Shown here: one piece after another, positions 35,736 to 43,572 of the stretch | Layout: each line of letters opens with the position of its first letter | How positions within the stretch are numbered: position 1 is the stretch's first letter | Assembly (NCBI RefSeq): GCF_020805785.1 | Contig: NZ_JAJGZV010000005.1 | Location: 124,001 to 188,000, forward strand | Reading direction: 5' to 3' | DNA length: 64,000 nucleotides | Source of the DNA: Flavobacterium chungbukense | Lineage (GTDB): Bacteria; Bacteroidota; Bacteroidia; Flavobacteriales; Flavobacteriaceae | The notes under the pieces: model-generated | Databases searched by the model: none | The model's input: only the letters and a program-made list of their open reading frames with translations | What the model was told of the DNA's origin: nothing | Translations under genes and position numbers: made by a program

Positions 35736-36344
35736 CTATCTTACAATAGTTCTAAAAGTCAAATTAACCCTCGGTTTTTGAGTAGTTTTTGTTGGAGGAA
35801 GTCGATGCAGCCAATGCGTTTGGGTTTCCTCTTTCATTACCAATAAACTGCCGTGTTCTAAAATTAAAGAAACCGTTTCTTTAGATTCTTTATGTTTGAA
35901 AGCAAACTTACGCTCGGCGCCAAAACTTACAGATCCAATTGCACCATTTTTCTTCAAATCTTTTTCGGCGTCGCTATGCCATGCCATTCCTTCTTCGCCA
36001 GAATGATATAAATTCAACAGACAAGAATTAAAAGTTTCGCCTGTTTTTTCTTCAATGATTTTCTTTAATTCTAAAAGTTCTTTTGTCCAAGGCAAAGCTT
36101 TTTTTGTCGTATTTGAATAAGTGTACTCAAATTCCTGATCGCCATACCAAGCTACTTTTCGTTTAGTTAAAATCAATTTTCCAAAAATAATCGCTTCGTC
36201 ATTTTTCCATTCAATTGTATTTAATAAAATATCGCGATAGAAATCTGACTCTTCTCTCGAAAATAATTTTCCATAATAATTCACAGTTCCATCTTTCGGA
36301 AGCAAATTAGTATTTTCGTCTGTTTGCGGATTAAATAAGTCCAT
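35736..36344 (-). CDS. alkB: AlkB-family 2-oxoglutarate/Fe(II) dioxygenase
   Basis: The 202-residue enzyme is predicted to remove methyl groups oxidatively from damaged bases (1-methyladenine, 3-methylcytosine). Iron ligands are visible as His123-Ser-Asp125 (WHSDAE) and His180 (WLHRLP). The 2OG-binding RVNLTFR motif supplies Arg192 and Arg198. NLYHSGEEGMAWHSD is typical of bacterial AlkB2/3-like proteins. Its start overlaps the end of the Ada-type zinc-protein gene by 14 bp, implying co-translation in an alkylation-response operon. Confidence 0.93.
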   Translation of the reverse strand: MDLFNPQTDENTNLLPKDGTVNYYGKLFSREESDFYRDILLNTIEWKNDEAIIFGKLILTKRKVAWYGDQEFEYTYSNTTKKALPWTKELLELKKIIEEKTGETFNSCLLNLYHSGEEGMAWHSDAEKDLKKNGAIGSVSFGAERKFAFKHKESKETVSLILEHGSLLVMKEETQTHWLHRLPPTKTTQKPRVNLTFRTIVR

Positions 36345-36576
36345 TTTTCCAGTTTTGATATTCGGTTTTCATACAATGTCCGCAAGGTCTAAAGCCGTTT
36401 TTTTGGGCTTCCATTTCGGAAGAAAAGAAAACCCGATTTTCTCGTTTCATTCTTTTTCCCGAAGAACATTTTAAAGTTCCGTAGATTTTTAGTTTTTGGT
36501 TTCCACCGAAACAAATCTCCGCATTTTTAATTTTATTTCGAAGTTCTGAATCTGAAATTTCTATATGTTTTACCAT
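36331..36576 (-). CDS. Stand-alone Ada-type metal-binding domain protein
   Basis: The 81-residue protein resembles the N-terminal methylphosphotriester-sensing domain of Ada: C37SSGKRMKRENRVFF, then GFRPC65GHC68. Classical Ada uses four Cys (CxxxC...CxxC). Here the second position is Lys41, leaving Cys37, Cys65 and Cys68, with Cys22 as a possible fourth ligand. The domain is missing from the HTH-methyltransferase Ada encoded in the same cluster, so the two may act as a split Ada. It overlaps alkB by 14 bp. Whether it accepts methyl groups or only binds metal is unknown. Confidence 0.8.
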   Translation of the reverse strand: MVKHIEISDSELRNKIKNAEICFGGNQKLKIYGTLKCSSGKRMKRENRVFFSSEMEAQKNGFRPCGHCMKTEYQNWKNGLI

Positions 36577-36595
36577 TTATTTTTTAGTTGCAGAG

Positions 36596-36660
36596 GTTCA
36601 AAGTAACAAAGAGACAAAGGTTCTCAATCTTTGTACCTTTGAACTTTTGTCTCTTTGTCA
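36596..36660. repeat. Nested inverted repeat between the Ada-type zinc protein and 2OG oxygenase genes
   Basis: ACAAAGAGACAAAGGTTC pairs with GAACTTTTGTCTCTTTGT with one mismatch, and a second stem, GTTCAAAG / CTTTGAAC, is nested. It lies inside the alkylation-response operon and ends 2 bp before the oxygenase stop codon. It is a REP-like element. Confidence 0.65.
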
Positions 36661-36661
36661 C

Positions 36662-37375
36662 TTAATTTAACGCATCATGAAAAATAATACCTAATGTATA
36701 TCTTTCTCCCGAATGAACTTCGCTTACGCCGTGTTTCATATTGACACGATAATATCCTTTCGTTCCTTTCACAGGTCTGAAATTGGTTGTAAAAACCAAA
36801 ATATCTCCTTTCTTTGGCTTCAAAACAATAGCTTTTGATTGTGCTCTTGGAGTTTGTTGTGTTAAAACAAATTCTCCTCCAGTAAAATCTTCATCTGGTT
36901 CATTAAGAAAAAGGACAATTTGAATTGGGAAATAAACATCGCCATACAAATCTTGATGTAAAGTATTGAAACCGCTTTCGCCATATTTTAAAATTAAAAC
37001 TGTCGCTTTCAATTGATTATTGTCATGACATTGTTTTAATAATTCTGAATGTGTTTCTGGAAAAATGGTATTTATATTCAAAACTTTCATCCAAGAATTG
37101 GCAATCGGAGCGAGTTTTGGATAAATTGAAGTTCTAAGATTTTGAATCAAATCAGGTAGAGGATAATTGAAATATTTGTATTCGCCTAAACCAAATCGAT
37201 ATCGTTCCATTACAACCGTTTTTCGATATAAATTCGGATTATCATAGTCGAATTTTAAGTCTTCGCATTGTTCGTTATTCAAGACATTCGGAATAATAGC
37301 AAAGCCATTTTCGTGCATAGATTCGGTGATGCTTTCCCAATTTTGAGAAGCAATTATTGTTTGTGTATTTTGCAT
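36662..37375 (-). CDS. 2OG-Fe(II) oxygenase (prolyl-hydroxylase-like fold)
   Basis: The 237-residue protein has the double-stranded beta-helix motifs of 2-oxoglutarate dioxygenases: His140-Gln-Asp142 (LHQDLYGD), distal His215 (KHGVS) and Arg225 for 2OG. GFAIIPNVLN at 24-33 is typical of the N-terminus. The substrate is unknown. Its place between ada and the Ada-type zinc protein/alkB genes suggests an alkylation-damage or nucleic-acid repair role, which is inference from context. It would be transcribed after ada. Confidence 0.83.
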   Translation of the reverse strand: MQNTQTIIASQNWESITESMHENGFAIIPNVLNNEQCEDLKFDYDNPNLYRKTVVMERYRFGLGEYKYFNYPLPDLIQNLRTSIYPKLAPIANSWMKVLNINTIFPETHSELLKQCHDNNQLKATVLILKYGESGFNTLHQDLYGDVYFPIQIVLFLNEPDEDFTGGEFVLTQQTPRAQSKAIVLKPKKGDILVFTTNFRPVKGTKGYYRVNMKHGVSEVHSGERYTLGIIFHDALN

Positions 37376-37402
37376 GAGTATTTTAGATTAAGATTTTTTT
37401 CC

Positions 37403-37479
37403 CCACGAATTACGCGAATTACACAAATTTTCCTTGTTGTTGATAAAAATTAATTCGTGCCAATTGGTGTAATTCGTGG
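37403..37479. repeat. 77-bp inverted-repeat element (CCACGAATTAC ends)
   Basis: The perfect 11-bp ends CCACGAATTAC / GTAATTCGTGG carry secondary copies inside (GCGAATTACAC, TTAATTCGTG). The element lies upstream of the oxygenase gene within the ada cluster. Confidence 0.65.
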
Positions 37480-37496
37480 CGATAAAATAATACATT

Positions 37497-37516
37497 AGAC
37501 GCACTGCGGTGCGTCT
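37497..37516. repeat. Short palindrome AGACGCACTGCGGTGCGTCT
   Basis: The arms are AGACGCAC / GTGCGTCT with a TGCG loop, 24 bp after the ada stop. A close relative ends the window at 63957, so it is a dispersed family. It might double as the ada terminator. Confidence 0.7.
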
Positions 37517-37539
37517 CTACAGATATGCTGTATGTAATT

Positions 37540-38394
37540 TTAAATTGTTGAATTTACCTGCGCGCCTTCCCAGCCAATAATTGCCGTTTTTCGGGTATTT
37601 CCCCACATGTAACCGCCGAAAATTCCTGAAGATTGAATTACGCGATGGCAAGGAATAAGAAATGCAACTGGATTACTTCCAATTGCGGTTCCAACCGCGC
37701 GAGATGCATTTGGTTTTTGAATTTGATTTGCAATAGTTCCGTAGGTATAAAGTTGTCCCATAGGAATTTTTAAAAGTGTTTCCCAAACCTTTAACTGAAA
37801 ATCAGTTCCTTTTAAATGCAGTTTTATTTCAGATAATTTGCTCCAATCATTTTGGAAAATGAAAAGTGCATTTTGCTGCGTTAAATCTAATTTTTTAGAA
37901 AAAGTTGCATTCGGAAATTTATTTTTTAAATCATGAAATCCGATCGCTTCATCTTCGGCGAAAGCCATAAAACAAACGCCTTTTTGAGTCGAAGCCACAA
38001 TTATATTCCCAAACGGACTTTCAGCAAAACTGTAATTTATGTCTAGATTTTTACCTCCATTTTTATATTCTGCGGGCGTCATTCCTTCAATGTTTACAAA
38101 TAAATCATGGAGACGGCTTGTTCCTGAAAGTCCAGTTTCGTAAGCTGTTTCAGAAATGGTGGCTTGGTTTTCTTTCAGTAATTTTTTGGCATGTTCCAAG
38201 CTGGTATACTGCAAAAATTTCTTCGGACTCGTTCCCGCCCAATCGCTGAAAAGTCTCTGAAAGTGAAACGGACTCAAATGTACTTTTTCCGCCACTTCAT
38301 CAAGATTGGGCTGCTCCTTAAAATTGGCTTTGATATAATCGATGGCATCTGCAATACGATTATAATTAATGTTTTCCTGTGTATTCATCTTCAT
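37540..38394 (-). CDS. ada: Ada-like AraC-type HTH / O6-methylguanine-DNA methyltransferase
   Basis: The 284-residue protein has an N-terminal AraC-type double HTH (about 15-110; LDEVAEKVHLSPFHFQRLFSDWAGTSPKKF) and a C-terminal methyltransferase domain. The domain carries GTDFQLKVWETLLKIPMGQ and acceptor Cys249 in PCHRVI. It repairs O6-methylguanine and probably activates the alkylation-response genes downstream. The usual N-terminal Ada metal-binding domain is absent and is encoded separately two genes away. Met3 is an alternative start. Confidence 0.93.
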   Translation of the reverse strand: MKMNTQENINYNRIADAIDYIKANFKEQPNLDEVAEKVHLSPFHFQRLFSDWAGTSPKKFLQYTSLEHAKKLLKENQATISETAYETGLSGTSRLHDLFVNIEGMTPAEYKNGGKNLDINYSFAESPFGNIIVASTQKGVCFMAFAEDEAIGFHDLKNKFPNATFSKKLDLTQQNALFIFQNDWSKLSEIKLHLKGTDFQLKVWETLLKIPMGQLYTYGTIANQIQKPNASRAVGTAIGSNPVAFLIPCHRVIQSSGIFGGYMWGNTRKTAIIGWEGAQVNSTI

Positions 38395-38464
38395 ACAATT
38401 TTATAAGACAAAGATCGATTGGTTTTTGCAGGTATAAAATCTGAAACTTGCTGAGTTTTTTTTA

Positions 38465-38553
38465 ACCGCAAAGAGCGCTAAATTTTTTAATCTCACAAAG
38501 ACGCAGAGTCGCAAAGTTTTTTTCAAAGTATATCATTCTGAGCGAAGTCGAAG
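38465..38553. repeat. Fragments of dispersed repeats upstream of ada
   Basis: ACCGCAAAGAGCGCTAA at 38465 matches one end of the large inverted repeat at 59162 (ACCGCAAAGTGCGCTAA). AGCGAAGTCGAAG at 38541-38553 recurs at 52920-52932. The rest of this 232-bp gap holds no gene that I can support. Confidence 0.5.
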
Positions 38554-38626
38554 AACCGTAAAGTAACTCTACAATGATAAGCAAAATTAAAAAGTAAAAT
38601 TTCAAGTTTTTGCGAGATTTATAAAG

Positions 38627-39091
38627 TTACTTATAATTCTTTTGCATTTTATAATTGATAATTTCAACTCCTTTTACAATGTTTTTTTGTTCTGCTTTTA
38701 CAAAGAATGCGTTCTTTTCAAAAAATCCTTTTGCGGTTATACTTACATCCGAAGTTATAATTTTTGAATCCTGATTTTTAGCTTCAATTTCTAATTCGTT
38801 AAAAATCTTTTGAGCAATTCCTTGTCGTTGAAAATCTTTGTGAATGAAAAATAAATCAATATAATTGTTGTTTTTCAAAGTTCCGTAGCCAACGATCTGT
38901 TCTTCTATTATGGCGAGCAAAACAAATTGTTTTTCGATAACATCAACCCAGCGTTCTGTGATTTTTACTCCAGAAACCCAGGCATTAATTTGATCAGGAT
39001 TATAGTCGTTTTTACAAACAGATTGAATAGTCTGGACAAACAATTCCTGTATTTCATTTAAATCTAAAATGGTAGCTTTTCTAAAATGCAT
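38627..39091 (-). CDS. GNAT-family N-acetyltransferase
   Basis: The 154-residue protein shows the GNAT fold: an N-terminal LRKAT-like strand (MHFRKATILDLNEIQELF), VGYGTLKNNNYIDLFFIHKDFQRQGIAQKIF with the acetyl-CoA loop QRQGIA, and a C-terminal FFEKNAFFVKAEQ. The substrate cannot be predicted. It is 15 bp downstream of the broken SMR exporter gene on the same strand, so the two probably formed a transcription unit. Confidence 0.85.
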   Translation of the reverse strand: MHFRKATILDLNEIQELFVQTIQSVCKNDYNPDQINAWVSGVKITERWVDVIEKQFVLLAIIEEQIVGYGTLKNNNYIDLFFIHKDFQRQGIAQKIFNELEIEAKNQDSKIITSDVSITAKGFFEKNAFFVKAEQKNIVKGVEIINYKMQKNYK

Positions 39092-39106
39092 TTTTTAGTT
39101 TTAAAA

Positions 39107-39439
39107 TTAATGTGCTGCAGTTTTAGAAAAAACATTTATAACAACAACTCCAATTATAATCAATGCTAAACCAATAATCGCTGGTAAATCAGGAATTTCT
39201 TTGAAGAAAATAGCGCCAATAATTGTGATTAAAACAATTCCGACTCCAGACCAAATGGCGTAGGCAAAACCAACAGGAATTGTTCTAATAGCAAAACTCA
39301 AACAATAAAATGCCCCACAATAACCAATAACAGTTATAATGCTCGGAATTAGTTTGGTAAATTCTTCCGATTTTTTTAATGCTGAGGTCGCAATAATTTA
39401 GAAGATAATGGCAGTAAATAAAAATAAAAAATTCTTCAT
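39107..39439 (-). pseudogene. SMR-family multidrug exporter with a nonsense codon at the essential Glu
   Basis: Reading from the ATG ending at 39439 gives MKNFLFLFTAIIF, then TAA, then IIATSALKKSEEFTKLIP and so on to the stop at 39107. The total is exactly 110 codons plus stop, the usual SMR length. The TAA is codon 14, where EmrE/Sug-type proteins have the proton- and drug-binding Glu14 (GAA). A single G-to-T change explains it. An internal Met gives a 64-residue C-terminal open frame with two to three helices that would not function alone. A sequencing error is the alternative. Confidence 0.85.
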
Positions 39440-39484
39440 GTTTCCTTTTTTACAAAGTTAAGCTTTGTACGAAACGAAGAGGGA

Positions 39485-40564
39485 TTATTTAAGATTATCT
39501 TTTCTTGCAGAAACGCTGATCAATTTATAGCCGTTTTCGGTTCTTAAAAACTGAAAATGATCTTGTCCTCTGTCCATTTTATTTTTAGGATTGATTACTA
39601 TACTTTTAACAGGATAAAGCCATTCTTTAGATTCGTTGCAATTGTTGAAATAGATGTCGTATTCTTCTGTTTCAAAAATAAACTGATTTAATCCGTCAGA
39701 GGAAACAAAATAATCTGTTTTTGGATTTTTAAGTTCCTCAAGTTTTAATTTTAGATAAGTATAATTTTGACTGATAAATTTAGTTTTGGGTGAATTTATC
39801 CAGCCGTCAGGCTCTTTCCAATAGGTGATTTTATCAAAAGAATGTTTTTCTAAATTTGCTTTAGATAAATCTTTAACTAAGGTGTTTTTAAGCCAAAATT
39901 TAAATTCCTTATCAAAGTTTATAAATGAATAGTATTGTCCGTCGGCTCCGAGGAAATTATCTCTCGTTTCGTCTTTATTTGGCTCTTTTGATTTTTCTAA
40001 AGAATAAAAGTTTAAATCGTCGTTGTAAGGAAAGTTTTCAATTAATATCTTATTGTTAATGTCAATTAAGAATTCTTTTCCTCCTTTCCAGAAAAAATGT
40101 TCGCCATCCATTACTTTTGAAGCATCTTTTAATCCTATAAACATTCCGTTTTTGACTTTTGTTAGATTGCTGTATTCTGCAGGGATTATAATTTTTCCTT
40201 CGCTATTAAAGATTCCCATTTTATCCGTTTTATGATCTGTAAATCGTATAAAACCCTCATTTTCACAATCTGGTCCGTTGTCAAAAACAAATAAACTGTC
40301 ACGGCCAATTATTTTTCCACTTTTGGTTAAATAATAGCTTTTCCATTTTCCATTTTCTTCTTCGGAAACAGCAATGATATTTTCAAATTTTCGAGCGATT
40401 GTAAAACCTGTAAATTTCGGTTCGATTTTGATAACGCCGTTTTTATCTCTAAATCCAATTTTAGTGGTGTCTTTGTTCCAAAATGAAAGCCATGCATCAT
40501 TGGTTTGTGCAAATACTGAAGAGCTTATAATTAGGAATATATATAGTATAATAATCTTTTTCAT
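39485..40564 (-). CDS. Secreted WG-repeat protein
   Basis: The 359-residue protein has a signal peptide (SSSVFAQ). WG-type repeats follow in the first half: IGFRDKNGVIKIEPKFTGF, YYLTKSGKIIG, MGIFNSEGKIIIPAEYSNL. The C-terminal half is unrecognised. WG repeats form beta-propeller-like scaffolds in Bacteroidota, with no single function. It is predicted periplasmic or exported. It lies 9 bp after a small zinc-ribbon-like gene on the same strand. Confidence 0.75.
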   Translation of the reverse strand: MKKIIILYIFLIISSSVFAQTNDAWLSFWNKDTTKIGFRDKNGVIKIEPKFTGFTIARKFENIIAVSEEENGKWKSYYLTKSGKIIGRDSLFVFDNGPDCENEGFIRFTDHKTDKMGIFNSEGKIIIPAEYSNLTKVKNGMFIGLKDASKVMDGEHFFWKGGKEFLIDINNKILIENFPYNDDLNFYSLEKSKEPNKDETRDNFLGADGQYYSFINFDKEFKFWLKNTLVKDLSKANLEKHSFDKITYWKEPDGWINSPKTKFISQNYTYLKLKLEELKNPKTDYFVSSDGLNQFIFETEEYDIYFNNCNESKEWLYPVKSIVINPKNKMDRGQDHFQFLRTENGYKLISVSARKDNLK

Positions 40565-40573
40565 AAAATTTAT

Positions 40574-40858
40574 TTATCTGATATGAATTTCTAATTCTTT
40601 GTTTTTTGCGTCATTAAAGCAATCTATACACAACATTTTAAAATCGGCTTTAGCTTGAAAAACTTCGGTCCATTCTTCATCATTATCTAAAAGATATTGT
40701 TCACATTCTCCACACCACGCAATTTGCGGAAGATCTTCTTCAGCTTCCGAATAGAAAAAACCAACTTTTTCTTCCGAATCTATTGCCATTGCGATGTGAA
40801 TACAGCTGAAAGTCATTTCTTTTGAGCCGTGGATGTCGCATATAATTTTTTCGATCAT
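40574..40858 (-). CDS. Small zinc-ribbon-like protein
   Basis: The start is set at MIEKIICDIHGSKEMTF, giving 94 residues. An upstream in-frame extension would read through a GC-rich repeat and adds no protein-like sequence. The motifs CDxHG (residue 7), WCGEC and LCIDC suggest a metal-binding site. It has many acidic residues. I do not recognise a named family. It precedes the WG-repeat gene on the same strand. Confidence 0.6.
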   Translation of the reverse strand: MIEKIICDIHGSKEMTFSCIHIAMAIDSEEKVGFFYSEAEEDLPQIAWCGECEQYLLDNDEEWTEVFQAKADFKMLCIDCFNDAKNKELEIHIR

Positions 40859-41120
40859 TTTTGGAATTTTAAGCTTTAACTTCAAATTTAAAGTTATAAA
40901 ATAAAAAACCTGTAAATGTCTTGTTAAATTAAGAGTCTTGGTCAACGTGAGCGTGAGGGATAGGAGCTGGCTACCGAAGTAGCGCGGATAGCCCGACAGC
41001 AATCCAATAAAAGGGCGTATAAGCGTCTAGTGATTTTGCCCTTTTATTGGGTTGGTGGCACGCCCGAATTATTTTTGTTTCAAGTTTCCGTTGAACTTAA
41101 AAATTTGAATTTAAAAAAGA

Positions 41121-41153
41121 AAACCCGACAAATTTTTAAAATCTGTCGGGTTT
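41121..41153 (-). terminator. Terminator of ahcY
   Basis: The arms AAACCCGACA / TGTCGGGTTT flank a 13-nt loop. Read on the minus strand the hairpin is followed by TTCTTTTTT, as expected for ahcY, whose stop lies 53 bp upstream. Confidence 0.8.
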
Positions 41154-41176
41154 GAATATGTATTTAGATAATCTAA

Positions 41177-41194
41177 TCCCGATAGCTATCGGGA
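41177..41194. repeat. 18-bp perfect palindrome TCCCGATAGCTATCGGGA
   Basis: The sequence is self-complementary without a loop and lies 12 bp after the ahcY stop codon. A transcription-factor site is possible, but the 3' position fits a dispersed repeat or an accessory transcript end better. Confidence 0.6.
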
Positions 41195-41205
41195 CTAAAA
41201 TTGAT

Positions 41206-42522
41206 TTAGTATCTGTAGTATTCTGGTTTGAATGGACCTTGAACTTCAACACCAATGTAAGCAGCTTGATCGTCACGTAAAACTTCAAGTTCAACGCCTA
41301 ATTTAGCCAAGTGTAAAGCAGCAACTTTTTCATCTAAATGTTTTGGTAACATGTAAACTTCATTTTTGTAAGCCGCGCTGTTGTTCCATAATTCGATTTG
41401 AGCTAAAGTTTGGTTTGTAAATGAGTTACTCATTACAAAACTTGGGTGACCTGTAGCACAACCAAGGTTTACTAAACGACCTTCAGCCAAGATGATGATA
41501 TCTTTACCGTTGATGTTATATTTGTCAACCTGAGGTTTGATTTCGATTTTAGATGCACCGTGGTTTTTGTTTAACCAAGCCATATCAATTTCGTTATCGA
41601 AGTGTCCGATGTTACAAACAACAGTTTTGTCTTTCATTTGTTCGAAGTGCTCTCCAAGAACGATATCTTTGTTTCCTGTAGTAGTAATAATGATGTCAGC
41701 ATTAGCAATTACAGTGTTTAATTTTTTAACTTCATAACCGTCCATTGCAGCTTGTAAAGCACAAATTGGATCGATTTCAGTAACTGTTACAATAGAACCA
41801 GCACCTCTAAAAGAAGCAGCAGTTCCTTTTCCAACATCTCCGTATCCACAAACGATAACTCTTTTTCCAGCTAACATTAAGTCAGTTGCACGACGTACAG
41901 CATCTACAGCAGATTCTTTACATCCGTATTTGTTATCAAATTTAGATTTAGTAACAGAGTCGTTAATGTTGATTGCAGGCATTGGAAGAGTTCCAGCTTT
42001 TACTCTTTCGTAAAGTCTGTGAACACCAGTTGTAGTTTCTTCAGAAAGACCTTTAATTCCAGCTACCAATTCTGGGTAACGATCGATAACCATGTTAGTT
42101 AAATCTCCACCATCATCCAAAATCATGTTCAATGGTTTTCTGTCTTCACCAAAGAATAAAGTTTGCTCAATACACCAGTCAAATGATTCTTCGTCTAGAC
42201 CTTTCCAAGCATAAACTGAGATTCCAGCAGCAGCAATAGCAGCAGCAGCCTGATCTTGAGTAGAGAAAATGTTACAAGAAGACCAAGTAACTTCTGCACC
42301 AAGAGCAATTAAAGTTTCGATCAAAACAGCAGTTTGAATCGTCATGTGTAAGCATCCAGCGATACGAGCACCTTTTAATGGTTGTTCGTCTTTGTACTCA
42401 GCGCGAAGTGCCATTAAACCTGGCATTTCAGCTTCAGCTAGTTCAATTTCTTTTCTTCCCCAAGCAGCCAGAGAAATGTCTTTTACTTTGAAAGCCACAT
42501 AAGGCGTAGTCGTTGTACTCAT
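41206..42522 (-). CDS. ahcY: Adenosylhomocysteinase (S-adenosyl-L-homocysteine hydrolase)
   Basis: The 438-residue cytoplasmic NAD-dependent enzyme converts S-adenosylhomocysteine to adenosine and homocysteine and so recycles the methylation by-product. The NAD-binding motif GYGDVGKG is at 226-233. The substrate-binding regions HMTIQTAVLIETL and NINDSVTKSKFDN and the C-terminal family ending KPEYYRY are present. Length is typical. It is a single gene with its own promoter and terminator. Confidence 0.97.
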   Translation of the reverse strand: MSTTTTPYVAFKVKDISLAAWGRKEIELAEAEMPGLMALRAEYKDEQPLKGARIAGCLHMTIQTAVLIETLIALGAEVTWSSCNIFSTQDQAAAAIAAAGISVYAWKGLDEESFDWCIEQTLFFGEDRKPLNMILDDGGDLTNMVIDRYPELVAGIKGLSEETTTGVHRLYERVKAGTLPMPAININDSVTKSKFDNKYGCKESAVDAVRRATDLMLAGKRVIVCGYGDVGKGTAASFRGAGSIVTVTEIDPICALQAAMDGYEVKKLNTVIANADIIITTTGNKDIVLGEHFEQMKDKTVVCNIGHFDNEIDMAWLNKNHGASKIEIKPQVDKYNINGKDIIILAEGRLVNLGCATGHPSFVMSNSFTNQTLAQIELWNNSAAYKNEVYMLPKHLDEKVAALHLAKLGVELEVLRDDQAAYIGVEVQGPFKPEYYRY

Positions 42523-42826
42523 TTATAGTATATTTGTATAATTGTAATTTTTTTGCAAATTTAAGGAATAGCTTTTGAATTTTACTAATTTCTGTAAGAT
42601 TTGTGAAATCTTTAATTTCTTAATCTTTAGAACATTAGTTTATAAAACGATTTAAACCATATAAGTTATATAAGTTCATTTAAAAAAGGATTCTTTGTAA
42701 TGTGCTTTGTTTCGAATTGCTTAAATTTACTTAATACATTTTTTTGAACCAGAAGTTATATTTTCTGATATCACTTATATGGTTTGAAAACTCATAATTT
42801 ACAACTCATAATTTATAATTTAAAAA
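42523..42826. promoter_or_regulatory. 304-bp divergent gap: ahcY promoter and an inverted-repeat element
   Basis: On the minus strand TAAATTTG (complement of 42556-42563) is a -7 match about 34 bp before the ahcY start. The perfect 13-bp inverted repeats AAACCATATAAGT (42654-42666) and ACTTATATGGTTT (42773-42785) bound a 132-bp AT-rich element with no gene. Copies of TCATAATTTA follow up to the next start. Confidence 0.55.
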
Positions 42827-43477
42827 ATGCCTCTATTTCAAACCATACAGTTTAACGAAACGACTAAAATCTTAATTTGGGAAATTACAGAATCTTTTGA
42901 TGAATTGTATAGTCGCGTTACTTTGAAAGAAAAGACACAGCGTAGACTTGACGGAATGAAATCACAGATGCATCAACGTGCTTTTTTGAGTGTTAGAATG
43001 CTGATTCAGGAAATGGGTTTTACTGATAAAGATTTGCATTATGACGAATTCGGCAAACCGTATTTCGATTGTCATAATTATATTTCAATTACGCATTCTT
43101 ACCATTTTGCGGCAATAATTATAAGCCATGAAACGGTTGGAATTGATATGGAATTGCAACGTGATAAAATTCAGAGAATTGCAGATAAATTTACCGATTT
43201 TGAATGCAGTTATTTACAACCAGAATTTACAGAAGAATATATAAAAAAACTTACCGTTATCTGGGGAGCTAAGGAAGCAATCTTTAAAATAAGAAATGAA
43301 AAAGGAATAAGCTTTAAAGATCATATCAATGTGAGCAACTTTTCTTTGAGCGAAACCCAAACGCAGGCAAGTCTTCATTTTGATGATTTGATAAAGAATT
43401 TTGATGTACATTATCAGGAAATTCAATCTGATAATTTTGACGGAAAATTTACTTTGGTTTATGCTTTTGAGAAGTAG
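42827..43477 (+). CDS. 4'-phosphopantetheinyl transferase superfamily protein
   Basis: The 216-residue protein carries the Sfp/EntD-type motifs YISITHSYHFAAI, VGIDMEL (Mg-binding Asp) and the C-terminal WGAKEAIFK. It should transfer phosphopantetheine from CoA to an acyl or peptidyl carrier protein. Its length fits the two-pseudodomain Sfp type. No carrier-protein gene is adjacent, so the target is unknown: fatty acid ACP or a flexirubin/secondary-metabolite carrier. It is the only gene on its strand in this stretch. Confidence 0.85.
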   Translation: MPLFQTIQFNETTKILIWEITESFDELYSRVTLKEKTQRRLDGMKSQMHQRAFLSVRMLIQEMGFTDKDLHYDEFGKPYFDCHNYISITHSYHFAAIIISHETVGIDMELQRDKIQRIADKFTDFECSYLQPEFTEEYIKKLTVIWGAKEAIFKIRNEKGISFKDHINVSNFSLSETQTQASLHFDDLIKNFDVHYQEIQSDNFDGKFTLVYAFEK

Positions 43478-43572
43478 TTTTTAGTTGACAGTTTCAGTTT
43501 TCAGTCATAGCGTAATTTTGTCATTTCTCGTTCCTCGAAATGAGATACTTGTTTGTAATTATTGACAAAGTT

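Larger units (their letters stand above)
40859..41205. repeat. 347-bp gap: GC-rich repeat element with long hairpin, plus ahcY terminator and palindrome
   Basis: No gene is supported. About 40940-41060 is richer in GC than its surroundings (GTGAGCGTGAGGGATAGGAG..., AGCGCGGATAGCCCGACAGC) and looks like a dispersed Flavobacterium-type repeat. It includes the perfect 13-bp stem CCAATAAAAGGGC / GCCCTTTTATTGG (41004-41016 and 41038-41050). To its right lie the ahcY terminator and an 18-bp palindrome. Confidence 0.55.

Noticed and set aside
39107..39301. A real 64-residue membrane protein
   Set aside because: It is the C-terminal part of a full-length SMR frame interrupted at codon 14, so I treat it as a pseudogene fragment.
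40859..41002. N-terminal extension of the small zinc-ribbon-like gene to a 142-residue protein
   Set aside because: The added residues read through a repeat-like segment, have low-complexity leucine/threonine content and no signal. The internal ATG at 40858 starts a well-formed protein.
41177..41194. Palindrome TCCCGATAGCTATCGGGA as an ahcY operator
   Set aside because: It lies downstream of the ahcY stop codon, so a promoter operator role is unlikely.
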